Below, piece by piece: positions 8,006 through 16,169 of a stretch of 27,779 nucleotides of DNA (position 1 is the stretch's first letter; each line of letters starts with the position of its first letter). The DNA comes from Hyphomicrobiales bacterium (lineage in GTDB: Bacteria > Pseudomonadota > Alphaproteobacteria > Rhizobiales > Aestuariivirgaceae). Location: the NCBI GenBank assembly GCA_012032065.1, contig JAAURV010000005.1:1-27779 (forward strand), given 5' to 3'. Below the pieces are notes generated by a model that was not told the origin of the DNA, searched no databases, and worked only from the letters and a program-made list of their open reading frames with translations. The position numbers were made by a program, and so were the translations under genes.

Positions 8006-9059
8006 TCTCGGCACCTTCGCTCGCACTTGCATCGCGAGGTGCTGGTTCCGCATCCGGGTCGGGCAGCTTGAGTTCGCCCTTCTGGGCCATGAGGATTGCG
8101 ATGTCGGCAATCTTGCGGCGGGCGGCCAGCGTATCCTTGTTGAGCTGGCTGGTGTCGCCTTGGAGTTCGGACTCGACCATGCGCCTCGTGCGGGCGCTCA
8201 TCGACGAGAGAAGCGTTTCGCGGAAGCCGGTTTCCGTGCCGAAAAGCGCCGCGATGATGAGTTCGGCCGGCACGCGATCGATCAGCCTTACGCGGTCCTT
8301 TTGATCGAGCAACTGGACGTCCTCGAACATGAAGACGAGTTTTCTCAGTTCCGACGTTTCGCCGGGAAACGACTTTGCTAGCTCTTCCAGGACCTCAACC
8401 GATTTTTCTCTGTCCAGCTTGTTGATGACCGCCGCCAGCAACTTTCGGCCTTCGGACGACTCTTTCTGGTTTTGTTTGCTGAAGAGGTCCTCGAGGAGAA
8501 CCTCTTCGAGAATTTCGACGGCGGGGCCGTAGCATTCCCCAATGCCAATCATCCGTCCGGCAACCGCGCTGCGAAACTCGCGGGGGAACAGGCTCACGCA
8601 TCTTGCGCCGAGCTCCGGTTCGAGCCGTGTCATCACATAGGCCGCGACCTGCTCGTGCTGCCCGCCCAAATACTCGGCAAGCGTGGCCTCTTGGCCCACT
8701 GTAAGCTTTTGCCAGACGTTTTCCTTTGCTTTTTCGCGCGGGCGGCCGAGAATATCCGCGATCTCCTCCCCGCTGAACGCCGATTCGAGCAGCGCCATTA
8801 GCTGTTGCGGTCCTGCCGATATTCCGAGAGCATCCGAAATGTCCCTGGCAAACTCGTCCACGACGGGCTCGACATCCGCCGACTTGAGCGACCTTAGATT
8901 CGTGGATGCTTCAAGAAGAGACTTGACGTTTCCGGGCTCCAGCCTCTTCAGAAGATTGACTGCGAGTCCATCGTCAATTGCGGCCAGAAGAATTGCCGCC
9001 TTCTCGGTTGAATGTCCGATGTCGTCGGAATAGTCCTCCGCCAGATCGACGTTTGACAT
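7998..9059 (-). CDS. fliG: Flagellar motor switch protein FliG
   Basis: FliG joins the C ring to the MS ring and contacts MotA to receive torque. The 353-residue product has the N-terminal domain (about 15-110, including KAAILLAAIDDGLAVNLLKRLEP), a middle domain with the FliM-binding Glu-His-Gln-type motif seen here as GGQHEQVAAYVMTRL (about 132-146), and the C-terminal charged torque helix region at about 285-335 with 'DRVRLIDRVPAELIIAALFG' and 'FRETLLSSMSARTRRMVESEL'. Charged residues typical of the torque helix are kept. It lies 11 bases after fliN and its 3' end overlaps flhB. Confidence 0.95.
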   Translation of the reverse strand: MSNVDLAEDYSDDIGHSTEKAAILLAAIDDGLAVNLLKRLEPGNVKSLLEASTNLRSLKSADVEPVVDEFARDISDALGISAGPQQLMALLESAFSGEEIADILGRPREKAKENVWQKLTVGQEATLAEYLGGQHEQVAAYVMTRLEPELGARCVSLFPREFRSAVAGRMIGIGECYGPAVEILEEVLLEDLFSKQNQKESSEGRKLLAAVINKLDREKSVEVLEELAKSFPGETSELRKLVFMFEDVQLLDQKDRVRLIDRVPAELIIAALFGTETGFRETLLSSMSARTRRMVESELQGDTSQLNKDTLAARRKIADIAILMAQKGELKLPDPDAEPAPRDASASEGAESV

Positions 9060-9070
9060 GCCAGACCGCC

Positions 9071-9394
9071 TTACACGCTGGACGCTTCGAGTTTAGCCGG
9101 CTCGACCATCTCGGTGATTTTGACGCCGAGCCTGTTTCCATCCTGCTCGAGAACGTAGAGTTCGCCCTTGGCCACACAGCAATTGTTGACGATGACCGAG
9201 ACAGGCGAGCCGAGCTTCTGGTCAAGCGTGATGGTGGAGCCGGATCTTAGAGAAAGCATTTCCGCCAGTGTGAGCTTGGTCGAACCAAGCATGACTTGCA
9301 CGCTTACCTTCACGTTCGCGAAGGGGCCTTGGAGGATGTTGCCGGTAGTTGCTTCTCCTCTGCCGGACGTGTTTTCAGCCGTCGTAGTGCTCAA
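9071..9394 (-). CDS. fliN: Flagellar motor switch protein FliN
   Basis: FliN forms the lower C ring and binds CheY-P and export cargo. The TTG at 9394 is chosen because GGGGA lies about seven bases upstream and it starts 10 bases after the fliM stop, giving 107 residues, a normal short FliN. The in-frame extension to 9529 lies inside fliM and translates as an unlikely Arg-rich stretch. The SpoA domain is clear at about 30-100: VQVMLGSTKLTLAEMLSLRSGS and 'LDQKLGSPVSVIVNNCCVAKGELYVL', with the 'GVKITEMV' end. A non-ATG start should be checked against homologues. Confidence 0.93.
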   Translation of the reverse strand: MSTTTAENTSGRGEATTGNILQGPFANVKVSVQVMLGSTKLTLAEMLSLRSGSTITLDQKLGSPVSVIVNNCCVAKGELYVLEQDGNRLGVKITEMVEPAKLEASSV

Positions 9395-9404
9395 GTGAAT
9401 TCCC

Positions 9405-10307
9405 CTATGCTGCGGCGCTCTCGCTGCCCGGCGCAAATCCGCTCTCCTCTCGCGCGCGGAGATGGATATTGATCTTATCCCCCGAAGGATCGCACTCGCC
9501 TTCAAAGACGGTTTCGCCGCCACAGACAACCATGATGGGTGTTTCGACTGATATCGACAGGGAGAGCTGCGAGCCAGGCTTGAGCGCGAGCAATGCGCCG
9601 AGTGGCACCTCGTCGGGCGGCAAAATACTCAACAGTTCGAACTTGCACTTCTTCACGCTGTTGAATGGCGACAAATCCTGCCTCGCGTGAGCGTTTTCGA
9701 GCAGCAGGTCTTGAATCTCTTCGGCTACGAAGTATGCCGTGATTTCGCAGTCGTTCTGCAAAACCTCGACAACCAGCTTGACTTCCAAAAGCCGTTGCGG
9801 CGTTGCAAAGCGCTCCAAGGCTTCCGGATCGTATGTCCCGGCTCGTTCGAGATTCACCTCGCAGTGTTCCGACAGGGCATTGGCCAGATTTTCCGACGCG
9901 AGGCGGAAGATGTGGTTAGCCAACCTCTCTTCGACTTTGACCGGCGGCGCATCGGCCTCTCCCTCCTGAGCGGACTTTCCCGTTCCGCCATACGCCAATT
10001 CACAGAGAAGGCGGTTCAAACGGCGATCCCCGAACAACCAAACATGGAGCTGCCGGGAGCCCGAGACAAACCAGTCGAGATTTTTTGCCGGTTCGTCCCA
10101 TGACATTGAGACAGTGTTCACGGCCGCGATCCTCGATTGGGCGGCTGTCGGTTTGAGCACTCCGATCGCCGCGCACGCCGCTTCCCGTAGGCGATCGAGA
10201 AACTCCCGAATTTCCTTTCGGTCCTTGGAGATTCCCCCTGCCACATTGATGTGGTTCGCCGTGATTGAGACGGCGGACTCCCACGCAGCTTTCAACGATT
10301 GACTCAT
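9405..10307 (-). CDS. fliM: Flagellar motor switch protein FliM (divergent)
   Basis: FliM is the middle C-ring subunit, between FliG and FliN. The 300-residue product is placed by context (motA-fliM-fliN) and by its C-terminal SpoA domain (about 220-290, with LPPDEVPLGALLALKPGSQLSLSISVETPIMVVCGGETVFEGEC). The middle region (about 95-215) fits the FliM CheC-like fold only loosely. The N-terminal CheY-binding motif of classical FliM (LSQ.EID) is not evident, a common feature of rhizobial FliM. The ATG at 10307 overlaps the motA stop (TGATG). A TTG one codon earlier is possible. Confidence 0.88.
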   Translation of the reverse strand: MSQSLKAAWESAVSITANHINVAGGISKDRKEIREFLDRLREAACAAIGVLKPTAAQSRIAAVNTVSMSWDEPAKNLDWFVSGSRQLHVWLFGDRRLNRLLCELAYGGTGKSAQEGEADAPPVKVEERLANHIFRLASENLANALSEHCEVNLERAGTYDPEALERFATPQRLLEVKLVVEVLQNDCEITAYFVAEEIQDLLLENAHARQDLSPFNSVKKCKFELLSILPPDEVPLGALLALKPGSQLSLSISVETPIMVVCGGETVFEGECDPSGDKINIHLRAREESGFAPGSESAAA

Positions 10308-11176
10308 CAAGCGGCCTTCTTCGAGGACGCTTCAATGGTGGCCTGTTCCAGTTCCCCCACCGTCGGTCTTTCGTAAGCCGATACCGCCTTGCGCCCATGC
10401 TCGACCGCGGTTTGCGGCATGCTGCCATTCATGTAAGCGATGAGCGACTGCTTCACGATCACGTATATCCGCGTCTTCTTCTCGCGGACTGTCTTGATCT
10501 TCGATGCCAGCGGCCCAAACAGCCCGTAGGAAAAGAGGATGCCGGCGAAGGTTCCGACAAGCGCCGCGCCGATCAGGTGTCCAAGCACCTCCGGCGGTTG
10601 GTCGAGCGCGCCCATGGCCTTGATCACGCCGAGCACGGCCGCGACAATGCCAAGCGCCGGCAGTGCGTCGGCAACCGCGGTCACGGCCATGTATGCCTTC
10701 AGCTTGTCGCGCATGATGGTTTGGATCTCTTCATCCATCAGCGCTTCAATCTCATGCGGCCGCGCGGTTCCCACGAGGATCAGGCGGCAGTAGTCGCAGA
10801 TGAATGTCGTGATGTCGGGGTTCTTGATGACGCTCGGATAGGCCTTGAAGATGTCCGACTCTTCGGGTTTGTCGACGTGGACTTCCATCTCCGATTTCGT
10901 CTTGGTGCGCATCTCTCTGAGGAGAACAAAGAGGAGAGCGAGAATATCCAGATAGTCCGTCCGCTTTGGCGTAGCCTCTTTGATGGCTTCGACGATGCCT
11001 TTGCCAACATCTTTCACGATCTTCATCGGATTGGCGACAAAGAAGGTTCCAATGGCGGAACCCAGGATGATCACGTACTCGTATGGCTGCCAAAGGACGT
11101 CGAGATGCCCGCCCATCATGACAAAGCTGCCTAGCAGGCAAACGCACACAACAACAATGCCAAGGATGAAAGTCAT
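10307..11176 (-). CDS. motA: Flagellar stator protein MotA
   Basis: MotA is the ring-forming stator subunit that converts proton flow into torque on FliG. The 289-residue length is standard. Four membrane segments are visible: about 3-25 and 33-50 at the N-terminus, then 165-190 (VADALPALGIVAAVLGVIKAMGAL) and 200-220 (ALVGTFAGILFSYGLFGPLA). The conserved prolines of the channel region are present, and the long cytoplasmic loop between segments 2 and 3 carries many charged residues. The ATG at 11176 gives the canonical MTFILGIVV start. The frame is open to 11344, but that stretch lies in the divergent control region. No motB is in the window, which suits rhizobia, where motB lies in another operon. 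Confidence 0.96.
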   Translation of the reverse strand: MTFILGIVVVCVCLLGSFVMMGGHLDVLWQPYEYVIILGSAIGTFFVANPMKIVKDVGKGIVEAIKEATPKRTDYLDILALLFVLLREMRTKTKSEMEVHVDKPEESDIFKAYPSVIKNPDITTFICDYCRLILVGTARPHEIEALMDEEIQTIMRDKLKAYMAVTAVADALPALGIVAAVLGVIKAMGALDQPPEVLGHLIGAALVGTFAGILFSYGLFGPLASKIKTVREKKTRIYVIVKQSLIAYMNGSMPQTAVEHGRKAVSAYERPTVGELEQATIEASSKKAA

Positions 11177-11289
11177 TTTCACCGAACTCCAATCCCGGGA
11201 TACCCGAGCATGTTTGCGTGAAGCTGGACGGCTTGCCGCAAGGTTCGCGTAATCCTTGGCTGGTAAGCTGGACGATCTGGAACCACGCC
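11177..11289. promoter_or_regulatory. Divergent control region between motA and the DUF1217 gene
   Basis: This 113-base gap separates the starts of the motA operon (minus) and the DUF1217-flgF-fliI group (plus). It must hold the promoters of both unless transcription comes from further away. I see no convincing sigma70 pair, no sigma54 site and no sigma28 site. Flagellar regulators such as VisNR or FtcR could act here, which is inference only. Confidence 0.4.
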
Positions 11290-12075
11290 ATGAATCTGAT
11301 TGCCGACTACAAACAACTGACCAAGAATCTTGCGGCGACCGCAAAGCAGGTCGGATCGCAGGCCAACGTGAAGCGTCTCACAACCGAATACCTGAAAAGA
11401 ATCACCGATGTGAAATCGATCGACGATTTCATGAATGACGATCGTGTCTACAGCTATGCTCTCACGGCCTACGGGCTGAAGGACATGATCTACGCCAAGG
11501 CTTTCGTCAGGAAGGTCCTCACCGAAGGCGTCGACAATCCAAAGGCCTTCAGTGTCAGGCTGGCGGACAGCCGGTTCAGGGAGTTTGCCGAAGCCTTCAA
11601 CTTCGCCCGTTATGGCTCGGCCACAACGTCCTTCGACCGCACGCAACAAGGCACCGCTGATCGCTTCATCAGGAGCACCCTCGAGGAACAGGCCGGCACG
11701 CAAGACGAGCGCCTTCGGCTGGCGCTGTACTTTCAACGGAAAGCGCCAAGTATAACCGGAGCCTACGGCATTCTCGCCGACAAGGCGCTTTACACCGTGG
11801 TTAGGACGGCGCTTGGCCTGCCGGCGGCAATCTCGAGCTCGGATATCGACAAGCAAGCATCGCTCATAGGTTCCAAAATTGACGTGGCCGACTTTGCTAA
11901 CAGCGAAAAACTCGACAAGTTCATCACCCGCTTCATGGCACGCGCTTTGGCGGAGGGCAGCGGACTGACTGGCGGCCCGGCGGTGCCCGCGGTCGCCCTG
12001 ATGCAAGGCATCGCCTCGAATGTCGACTCTTCCACGCTTATGAAGATTCAAACGCTCAAGAGATTCAACGCCTGA
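11290..12075 (+). CDS. DUF1217 family flagellar-locus protein
   Basis: The 261-residue product (MNLIADYKQLTKNLAATAKQ start) resembles DUF1217 proteins, which sit next to flgF in many rhizobial flagellar clusters and whose function is unsettled. Features include repeated 'Y.L.AYGLKDM.YAKAFVRKVL..GV.N..AF..RL.D.R..EFA.AF' units at about 55-100 and 'FIRSTLEEQAGTQDERLRLALYFQRKAPSITGAYGILADKAL...V' at about 130-175. This pattern is shared with FlgE/FlgK-associated families. No signal peptide is seen, so it may be exported by the flagellar system or stay in the cytosol. The ATG at 11290 matches family starts. The frame is open back to 11218. Its stop overlaps the flgF start by one base. Confidence 0.85.
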   Translation: MNLIADYKQLTKNLAATAKQVGSQANVKRLTTEYLKRITDVKSIDDFMNDDRVYSYALTAYGLKDMIYAKAFVRKVLTEGVDNPKAFSVRLADSRFREFAEAFNFARYGSATTSFDRTQQGTADRFIRSTLEEQAGTQDERLRLALYFQRKAPSITGAYGILADKALYTVVRTALGLPAAISSSDIDKQASLIGSKIDVADFANSEKLDKFITRFMARALAEGSGLTGGPAVPAVALMQGIASNVDSSTLMKIQTLKRFNA

Positions 12076-12797
12076 TGGATACCGGCATCTATGTTTCGCT
12101 CTCCGGGCAGCTGACCATGGAAAAGCGGCTTGAGACGATCGCCCAAAACATCGCCAATGCCACCACCGCCGGATATCGCGCCTCCGGCGTCGATTTTTCC
12201 ACCATCGTTTCGCATGTCTCTCCTCTTGCGACCGAGTTCTCCTCGACAGGCGAGAATTTCGTCAACGAGCAGTCTGGCGGATTCCGCAAAACGGGCGGAA
12301 CTCTCGATGTCGCCGTGCAAGGCAACGGATATCTCTCTTTCGAGTCGCCGCAAGGCGTCTTCTTTTCGCGGGACGGGCGCCTGACGATGCAGCCGGATGG
12401 GCAACTTGCGTCCGTCGCCGGGCATCCGGTCCTCGACGGTGGAGGCGGGCCTGTCATCGTCGATCCTCAAGGCGGCCCGCTTACGATTGGCCGGGATGGA
12501 AGCATCCTGCAGAACGGATCCCGCCGCGGCGTGTTGGGCCTCTTTGCAATTGATTTGCGGGATGGATTCTCCCGTTTCGAGAATTCGGGCCTGATCCCCG
12601 TTCAGGAACCGGAGTTGATGACCTCATTCACCGCCAACGGGTTTCTTCAAGGTTACATTGAAGAGTCCAACGTGAATCCCATCAACGAGATGGTGCGCCT
12701 CATCGAAGTGACACGGGCATTCGAGGGCATCTCTGCATTGTCCGAACGCGCGCAGGACGCGCAAAGAGCGGCGATTCAAGCGCTCGCGTCGCGCTGA
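12075..12797 (+). CDS. flgF: Flagellar proximal rod protein FlgF
   Basis: FlgF forms part of the rod between FlgB/C and FlgG. The 240-residue product starts MDTGIYVSLSGQLTMEKRLETIAQNIANATTAGYRASGVDF with the rod signature at about 22-35. The 'G.L.VAVQG.GY.S.....G..F.RDGRL.....G.L' block lies at about 75-115, and the C-terminal motif 'GYIEESNVNPINEMVRLIEVTRAFEGISAL' spans about 193-222. It is told apart from FlgG by the shorter length and by 'MDTGIY'. The gene begins at the last base of the DUF1217 stop (TGATG) and ends 10 bases before fliI. Confidence 0.95.
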   Translation: MDTGIYVSLSGQLTMEKRLETIAQNIANATTAGYRASGVDFSTIVSHVSPLATEFSSTGENFVNEQSGGFRKTGGTLDVAVQGNGYLSFESPQGVFFSRDGRLTMQPDGQLASVAGHPVLDGGGGPVIVDPQGGPLTIGRDGSILQNGSRRGVLGLFAIDLRDGFSRFENSGLIPVQEPELMTSFTANGFLQGYIEESNVNPINEMVRLIEVTRAFEGISALSERAQDAQRAAIQALASR

Positions 12798-12807
12798 CAA
12801 ATCCATC

Positions 12808-14145
12808 ATGCCAGGCAACGAAGCATTGGGCGCGTTGGCGAGAATAGCCCAAGACTTGCACGGCCCGGATCCACTGGTTCACATTTACGGACGCGTGGCG
12901 CACATATCCGCCAGCGGGATCGGAGTGACCGGGCTGGCGCGTCACGTGAAGATCGGAGACTTTGTCGATGTCTTGACGGATGGTGGAACCGTCATGACCG
13001 AGGTCATCAAGATCAATGGCAGCGGGATCACTGTCCTTCCCTTGGGTTCAAACAACTCCATATCCATGGGATGCCGCGCCAGGCCCCTGGGAAATCTCAA
13101 GGTCAGCCCGGACGAAAGCTGGAAAGGGCGGATCTGCAATGCTCTCGCGGAGCCAATCGACGGCAAGTCGCATCTCCTCCCCGGACCCAGTCCGGTCAAC
13201 TTGCTGGCGGCCCCACCCAAGGCGATGCTGCGCGGGCTGATTAGCGAACGAGTTGCAACGGGCGTCAAGGCGGTCGACATGTTCACGCCGCTTTGTTACG
13301 GGCAACGCATCGGCATTTTCGCCGGATCGGGCGTGGGAAAGTCCACGCTGCTCGCCATGATGAGCAGGTCGGATGGATTCGATACCGCGATCGTGGCGCT
13401 TGTCGGCGAGCGTGGGCGCGAAGTGAAGGAGTTCGTCCACGACGTTCTTGGCGATACGCTGAAGAAATCCATCGTCGTTGTTGCGACTTCCGACGAACCG
13501 CCAGTAATGAGACGCACGGCGGCTCTTCTTGCCACCTCGCTCGCGGAGTATTTCCGGGACCGAGGCGACAAGGTTCTCCTCGTCATGGACTCGCTCACCC
13601 GTTACGCACAGGCCTGCCGGGAGATTTCCCTGGCCGCGGGAGAGCCTCCCGTTGCGCGCGGTTTTCCGCCGAGCGTCTTCAGCGAACTTCCGCTGCTCCT
13701 AGAACGCGCCGGCCCCGGGGCTTCCGGCAACGGGGCCATCACTGGCGTTTACACCGTCCTGGTGGACGGCGACGACCACAACGATCCAGTCGCCGACACC
13801 GTGAGAGGCACTCTGGATGGGCACATTGTACTGGACCGCCAGATTGCGGCGGGCGGCCGCTATCCGGCGATCGATCTTCTGCTGTCCATATCCCGGTTGG
13901 CGCAGAAGGCCTGGACGCCTGCGGAGGCGGCAGCCGTTTCAAAGTGGCGGAAGCTTCTGATGCGATTCGAGGACTCGCGAGACCTGCGAGCTTTGGGAGG
14001 CTATGTCCGGGGCGGCGATGCCGAACTCGACGAAGCCATCGCTCTGGTTCCGCAACTATACGCCGCGCTCGAGCAGTCCCCAGGCGATCCCGTCAGCGGA
14101 AATATCGCCCCGCCAATATCCCCGCTCAAGCAGCCTTCAAACTGA
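12808..14145 (+). CDS. fliI: Flagellum-specific ATPase FliI
   Basis: FliI is the hexameric ATPase that powers unfolding and delivery of flagellar export substrates. The 445-residue length is normal. The nucleotide-binding P-loop GSGVGKST is at residues 173-180, the Walker B strand with KVLLVMDSLTRYAQA is at about 253-267, the catalytic-Glu region GERGREV lies at about 200-206, and the family signature 'PPSVFSELPLLLERAG' at about 289-304. FliI-type residues separate it from F1-ATPase beta. No fliJ follows, and the next gene on this strand is far away. The ATG at 12808 is 10 bases after flgF. Confidence 0.97.
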   Translation: MPGNEALGALARIAQDLHGPDPLVHIYGRVAHISASGIGVTGLARHVKIGDFVDVLTDGGTVMTEVIKINGSGITVLPLGSNNSISMGCRARPLGNLKVSPDESWKGRICNALAEPIDGKSHLLPGPSPVNLLAAPPKAMLRGLISERVATGVKAVDMFTPLCYGQRIGIFAGSGVGKSTLLAMMSRSDGFDTAIVALVGERGREVKEFVHDVLGDTLKKSIVVVATSDEPPVMRRTAALLATSLAEYFRDRGDKVLLVMDSLTRYAQACREISLAAGEPPVARGFPPSVFSELPLLLERAGPGASGNGAITGVYTVLVDGDDHNDPVADTVRGTLDGHIVLDRQIAAGGRYPAIDLLLSISRLAQKAWTPAEAAAVSKWRKLLMRFEDSRDLRALGGYVRGGDAELDEAIALVPQLYAALEQSPGDPVSGNIAPPISPLKQPSN

Positions 14146-14182
14146 TTCGCCGGACATGGGAGCTTTGAGCGGCATGAATGGA

Positions 14183-14220
14183 GAAGGGCCGCGCAGTCGA
14201 TACATGACGGCCGGCCCTTC
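14183..14220. terminator. Hairpin between convergent fliI and ftcR-like genes
   Basis: A perfect 9-bp inverted repeat, GAAGGGCCG (14183-14191) and CGGCCCTTC (14212-14220), encloses a 20-base loop. It lies in the gap between the 3' ends of fliI and the response regulator. It probably acts as a bidirectional terminator, though neither side has a clear T tract. Confidence 0.55.
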
Positions 14221-14262
14221 CATGAAATACAGTCTCCGGGCGATCTACAGATCGCGCCATTG

Positions 14263-14952
14263 TTAGGCGGCCATCGCCACTCTTCTTGTCAGCTGATATC
14301 CGAGGAATCGCTGAGTATTGATCGGGTCATACCCCAGATACAATCTCAATTTCTTCCGCAGCTTGCTGATGTGGCTTTCAACCACGCTTTCCTCGACCTC
14401 TTCGTCGAGTATGCCGTAAACGGCGTTGAAGATCTGTTCGCGGGTCACCCGGCGATTCCTGCAGACCGCTAGGTACTCCAGTATGCGAAGCTCGCGCCTG
14501 GGAAACTTCACCGTCTGTCCGGCGATCTCGAGATCGCGGCCATATCCATAGACAACAAGGCCATCTTCGCTCCACAACGCCTCCTTGGACGTGCTCTCGC
14601 GGCGCCAGATTGCCGAGAGACGGGCGATGATTTCGCGCGCGTGCACCGGTTTCCGCACGACGTCATCGACACCTGCCGCGAACAAGCGGAGTGTTGCGTC
14701 GAGGCCCGAAGCCTCGCTGAGAGCGATGATCGGCACCTTGCCAAGCCTGCGAAGTTTTTGCGCGACGAGTTCGCGGCCCTCGCAGTCGCCAAGAAGTACG
14801 CCCTCGACCGCCAGAAAGTCGGACTCGGAGACCGACTGAAGCCATTTCAGCATGTCGTGCGCGGGGAAGGTCACCGTCGAGTAACCTTCCCGGGTCATCG
14901 CGGCGGCAAACGCTTCACAGACTTCCGGCCGGTGGTCGGCAACGAGAATCAT
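14263..14952 (-). CDS. ftcR: FtcR/Rem-like orphan OmpR-family flagellar regulator
   Basis: This 229-residue protein has a receiver-like domain (about 1-110) and a winged-helix OmpR-type DNA-binding domain (about 130-222). It resembles FtcR of Brucella and Rem of Sinorhizobium, which activate flagellar genes. The stretch 'ALSEASGLDATLRLFAAGVDDVVRKPVHAREIIARLSAIWRR' matches that family. The receiver lacks the phosphate-accepting Asp: the strand that should end in 'D' reads AVEGVLLGD, with Glu in its place, so activity is probably not set by phosphorylation. A conserved Lys (RKPVHARE) remains. The ATG at 14952 has GAGGAG upstream. The frame is open to 14988. No histidine kinase is nearby. Confidence 0.88.
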   Translation of the reverse strand: MILVADHRPEVCEAFAAAMTREGYSTVTFPAHDMLKWLQSVSESDFLAVEGVLLGDCEGRELVAQKLRRLGKVPIIALSEASGLDATLRLFAAGVDDVVRKPVHAREIIARLSAIWRRESTSKEALWSEDGLVVYGYGRDLEIAGQTVKFPRRELRILEYLAVCRNRRVTREQIFNAVYGILDEEVEESVVESHISKLRKKLRLYLGYDPINTQRFLGYQLTRRVAMAA

Positions 14953-15521
14953 CTCCGTACTCCTCAGGAATCCAAGCTGTTTATGCATTTCGCATGTGCA
15001 TGAAAATACTTCTGTTATTATTAAAACATAGTAAAATATCCCAAATATCAGAGTATTACCTGAGGATATACATCTATATAAACTACATATTATTTTACTA
15101 AGCTAAGGAATCTTCGGCTGGATGAGAAAGCTGCATGCCGATATGAGTCTGAATTAGGTCGAGCCGTTTCACCTAGGTTTAGGGCGTCACGCCGCCAGTT
15201 GGAATCGTCCCCTTCACATCGTCATTCCCGCGAAAGTGGAAAGCTAGCTGCGAATTCAGCAGGTTGCCGCCCGCCTTCGTGGGCTGACGGATTGTGTTGC
15301 TGTTGCCTGTTGATTCGATGCACGAGACGGTTGCGCCACCGAAGCAGAGGCAATTTTAGCCAGCGTGGCGCACGCGCGGCAGCGGCGGTTCGAAGCGCGG
15401 ATGGCCCGTGGGCCTTGAGAAACAGAGAGACTTAGAAGTTTACGCGATCGCGGCCCGCACCTGAAGCGCCGGCCAGAATCTCGACACAACGAAAGCGCCT
15501 GAACCCGGCTTGCAGTGCCGA
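14953..15521. other. Non-coding stretch upstream of ftcR, partly AT-rich
   Basis: No gene is supported in these 569 bases. The part at about 15000-15110 is strikingly AT-rich, with runs such as TTATTATTAAAAC and ACATATTATTTTAC, and is probably the control region of the ftcR-like gene. The frames at about 15199-15435 and 15256-15633 are rich in Arg and Ala and look spurious. The stretch around 15200-15245 contains part of a dispersed repeat (separate entry). Confidence 0.5.
15218..15243 (+). repeat. Fragment of an 'HSRESG'-type dispersed intergenic repeat
   Basis: The bases read CGTCATTCCCGCGAAAGTGG and translate to the peptide HRHSRESGK. Many proteobacterial genomes carry dispersed intergenic repeats whose spurious translation is the familiar HSRESGNP, from GTCATTCCCGCGAAAGCGGG. 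Only the left arm is seen here. The stem-pairing half that should follow is absent, so this is a decayed copy. Identification is from memory of such repeats. Confidence 0.45.
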
Positions 15522-16169
15522 TCAACGTCTGCAGTAGCGGGCGACGATGCGATGGCATTGCTGCCAGGCCTGCCGGTTCAAAGAGTTCTCCGGAACGGAA
15601 TCTACTGGGCCATTCCACATTTTGACATGCCACTCATCGGCGGTGAACCCGAGAAGCCTGCGGACTTTACCGATTCTCGCGCCACCGCTTTCCTGGAGAA
15701 GAATGCATGTTGTGTTGGGGACTGGCGGGTAATGGGGATTGATGAGAACCATATCGCCGCGCTCCAGCTCCGGAGACATCAAATCGTCGGCGACAAACAA
15801 TGCGTAGCCATCGCGGACATTCTCGAGCAACGGCGGCCGGTCCATGAAGTCGACGGGTTCAACGGATATCTCCACGGACATTGAGACCGGAGGCATTTCC
15901 ATGGCAGCCAGGATTGGCAGCTCGCTAGCGGCCTTAGCCTCGTGAGACGCGTTTTGCTTGAGCCGGCCAGCGTCGCCGAATCGAGGATCCAACTCTCTGA
16001 CGTTGCAGCCAAGCGCGGCTGCGATTTCCGGCATGAACTTGGTGGAACCGACTTTGCCATTCTCCAGTGCATTAATCAGCTGCTGGCTCACGCCGGCGCT
16101 CTCCGCCAACTCAGCCTGAGAGTAGCTCTTGGCCGAGCGCCTGACTTTGATGTTCTCAGCCAGTCCCAT
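15522..16169 (-). CDS. XRE-family repressor with an S24/LexA-like C-terminal domain lacking its catalytic Ser
   Basis: The 215-residue product has an HTH-XRE domain (about 5-60, with YSQAELAESAGVSQQLINALENGK) and a C-terminal domain like LexA/CI repressors. The S24 motif normally reads Gly-Asp-Ser-Met-x-Pro. Here it is Asp-Asp-Leu-Met-Ser-Pro (ADDLMSPELERGDMVLINP, about 127-145), so the nucleophile Ser is replaced by Leu. A Lys in RIGKVRRLLG remains. It probably binds and dimerises but does not self-cleave. The ATG at 16169 (MGLAENIKVRR) is preferred, and a TTG at 16196 is an alternative. The start codon lies inside a perfect palindrome, which suggests autorepression. Confidence 0.85.
   Translation of the reverse strand: MGLAENIKVRRSAKSYSQAELAESAGVSQQLINALENGKVGSTKFMPEIAAALGCNVRELDPRFGDAGRLKQNASHEAKAASELPILAAMEMPPVSMSVEISVEPVDFMDRPPLLENVRDGYALFVADDLMSPELERGDMVLINPHYPPVPNTTCILLQESGGARIGKVRRLLGFTADEWHVKMWNGPVDSVPENSLNRQAWQQCHRIVARYCRR

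Noticed and set aside
8006..8110. N-terminal extension of flhB
   Set aside because: These 35 codons lie inside fliG in another frame and do not resemble FlhB starts; the GTG at 8005 gives the conserved start.
9395..9529. N-terminal extension of fliN
   Set aside because: It lies within fliM and translates to an Arg-rich stretch; the TTG at 9394 with a ribosome site fits better.
11218..11289. Longer start for the DUF1217 gene
   Set aside because: The added 24 codons lie in the divergent control region and are not typical of the family; ATG 11290 is preferred.
15256..15633. Minus-strand frame of 125 codons after the S24-like gene
   Set aside because: The translation is Arg/Ser/Ala-rich with no motif and overlaps the 3' end of the repressor gene; a shadow of GC-rich sequence.
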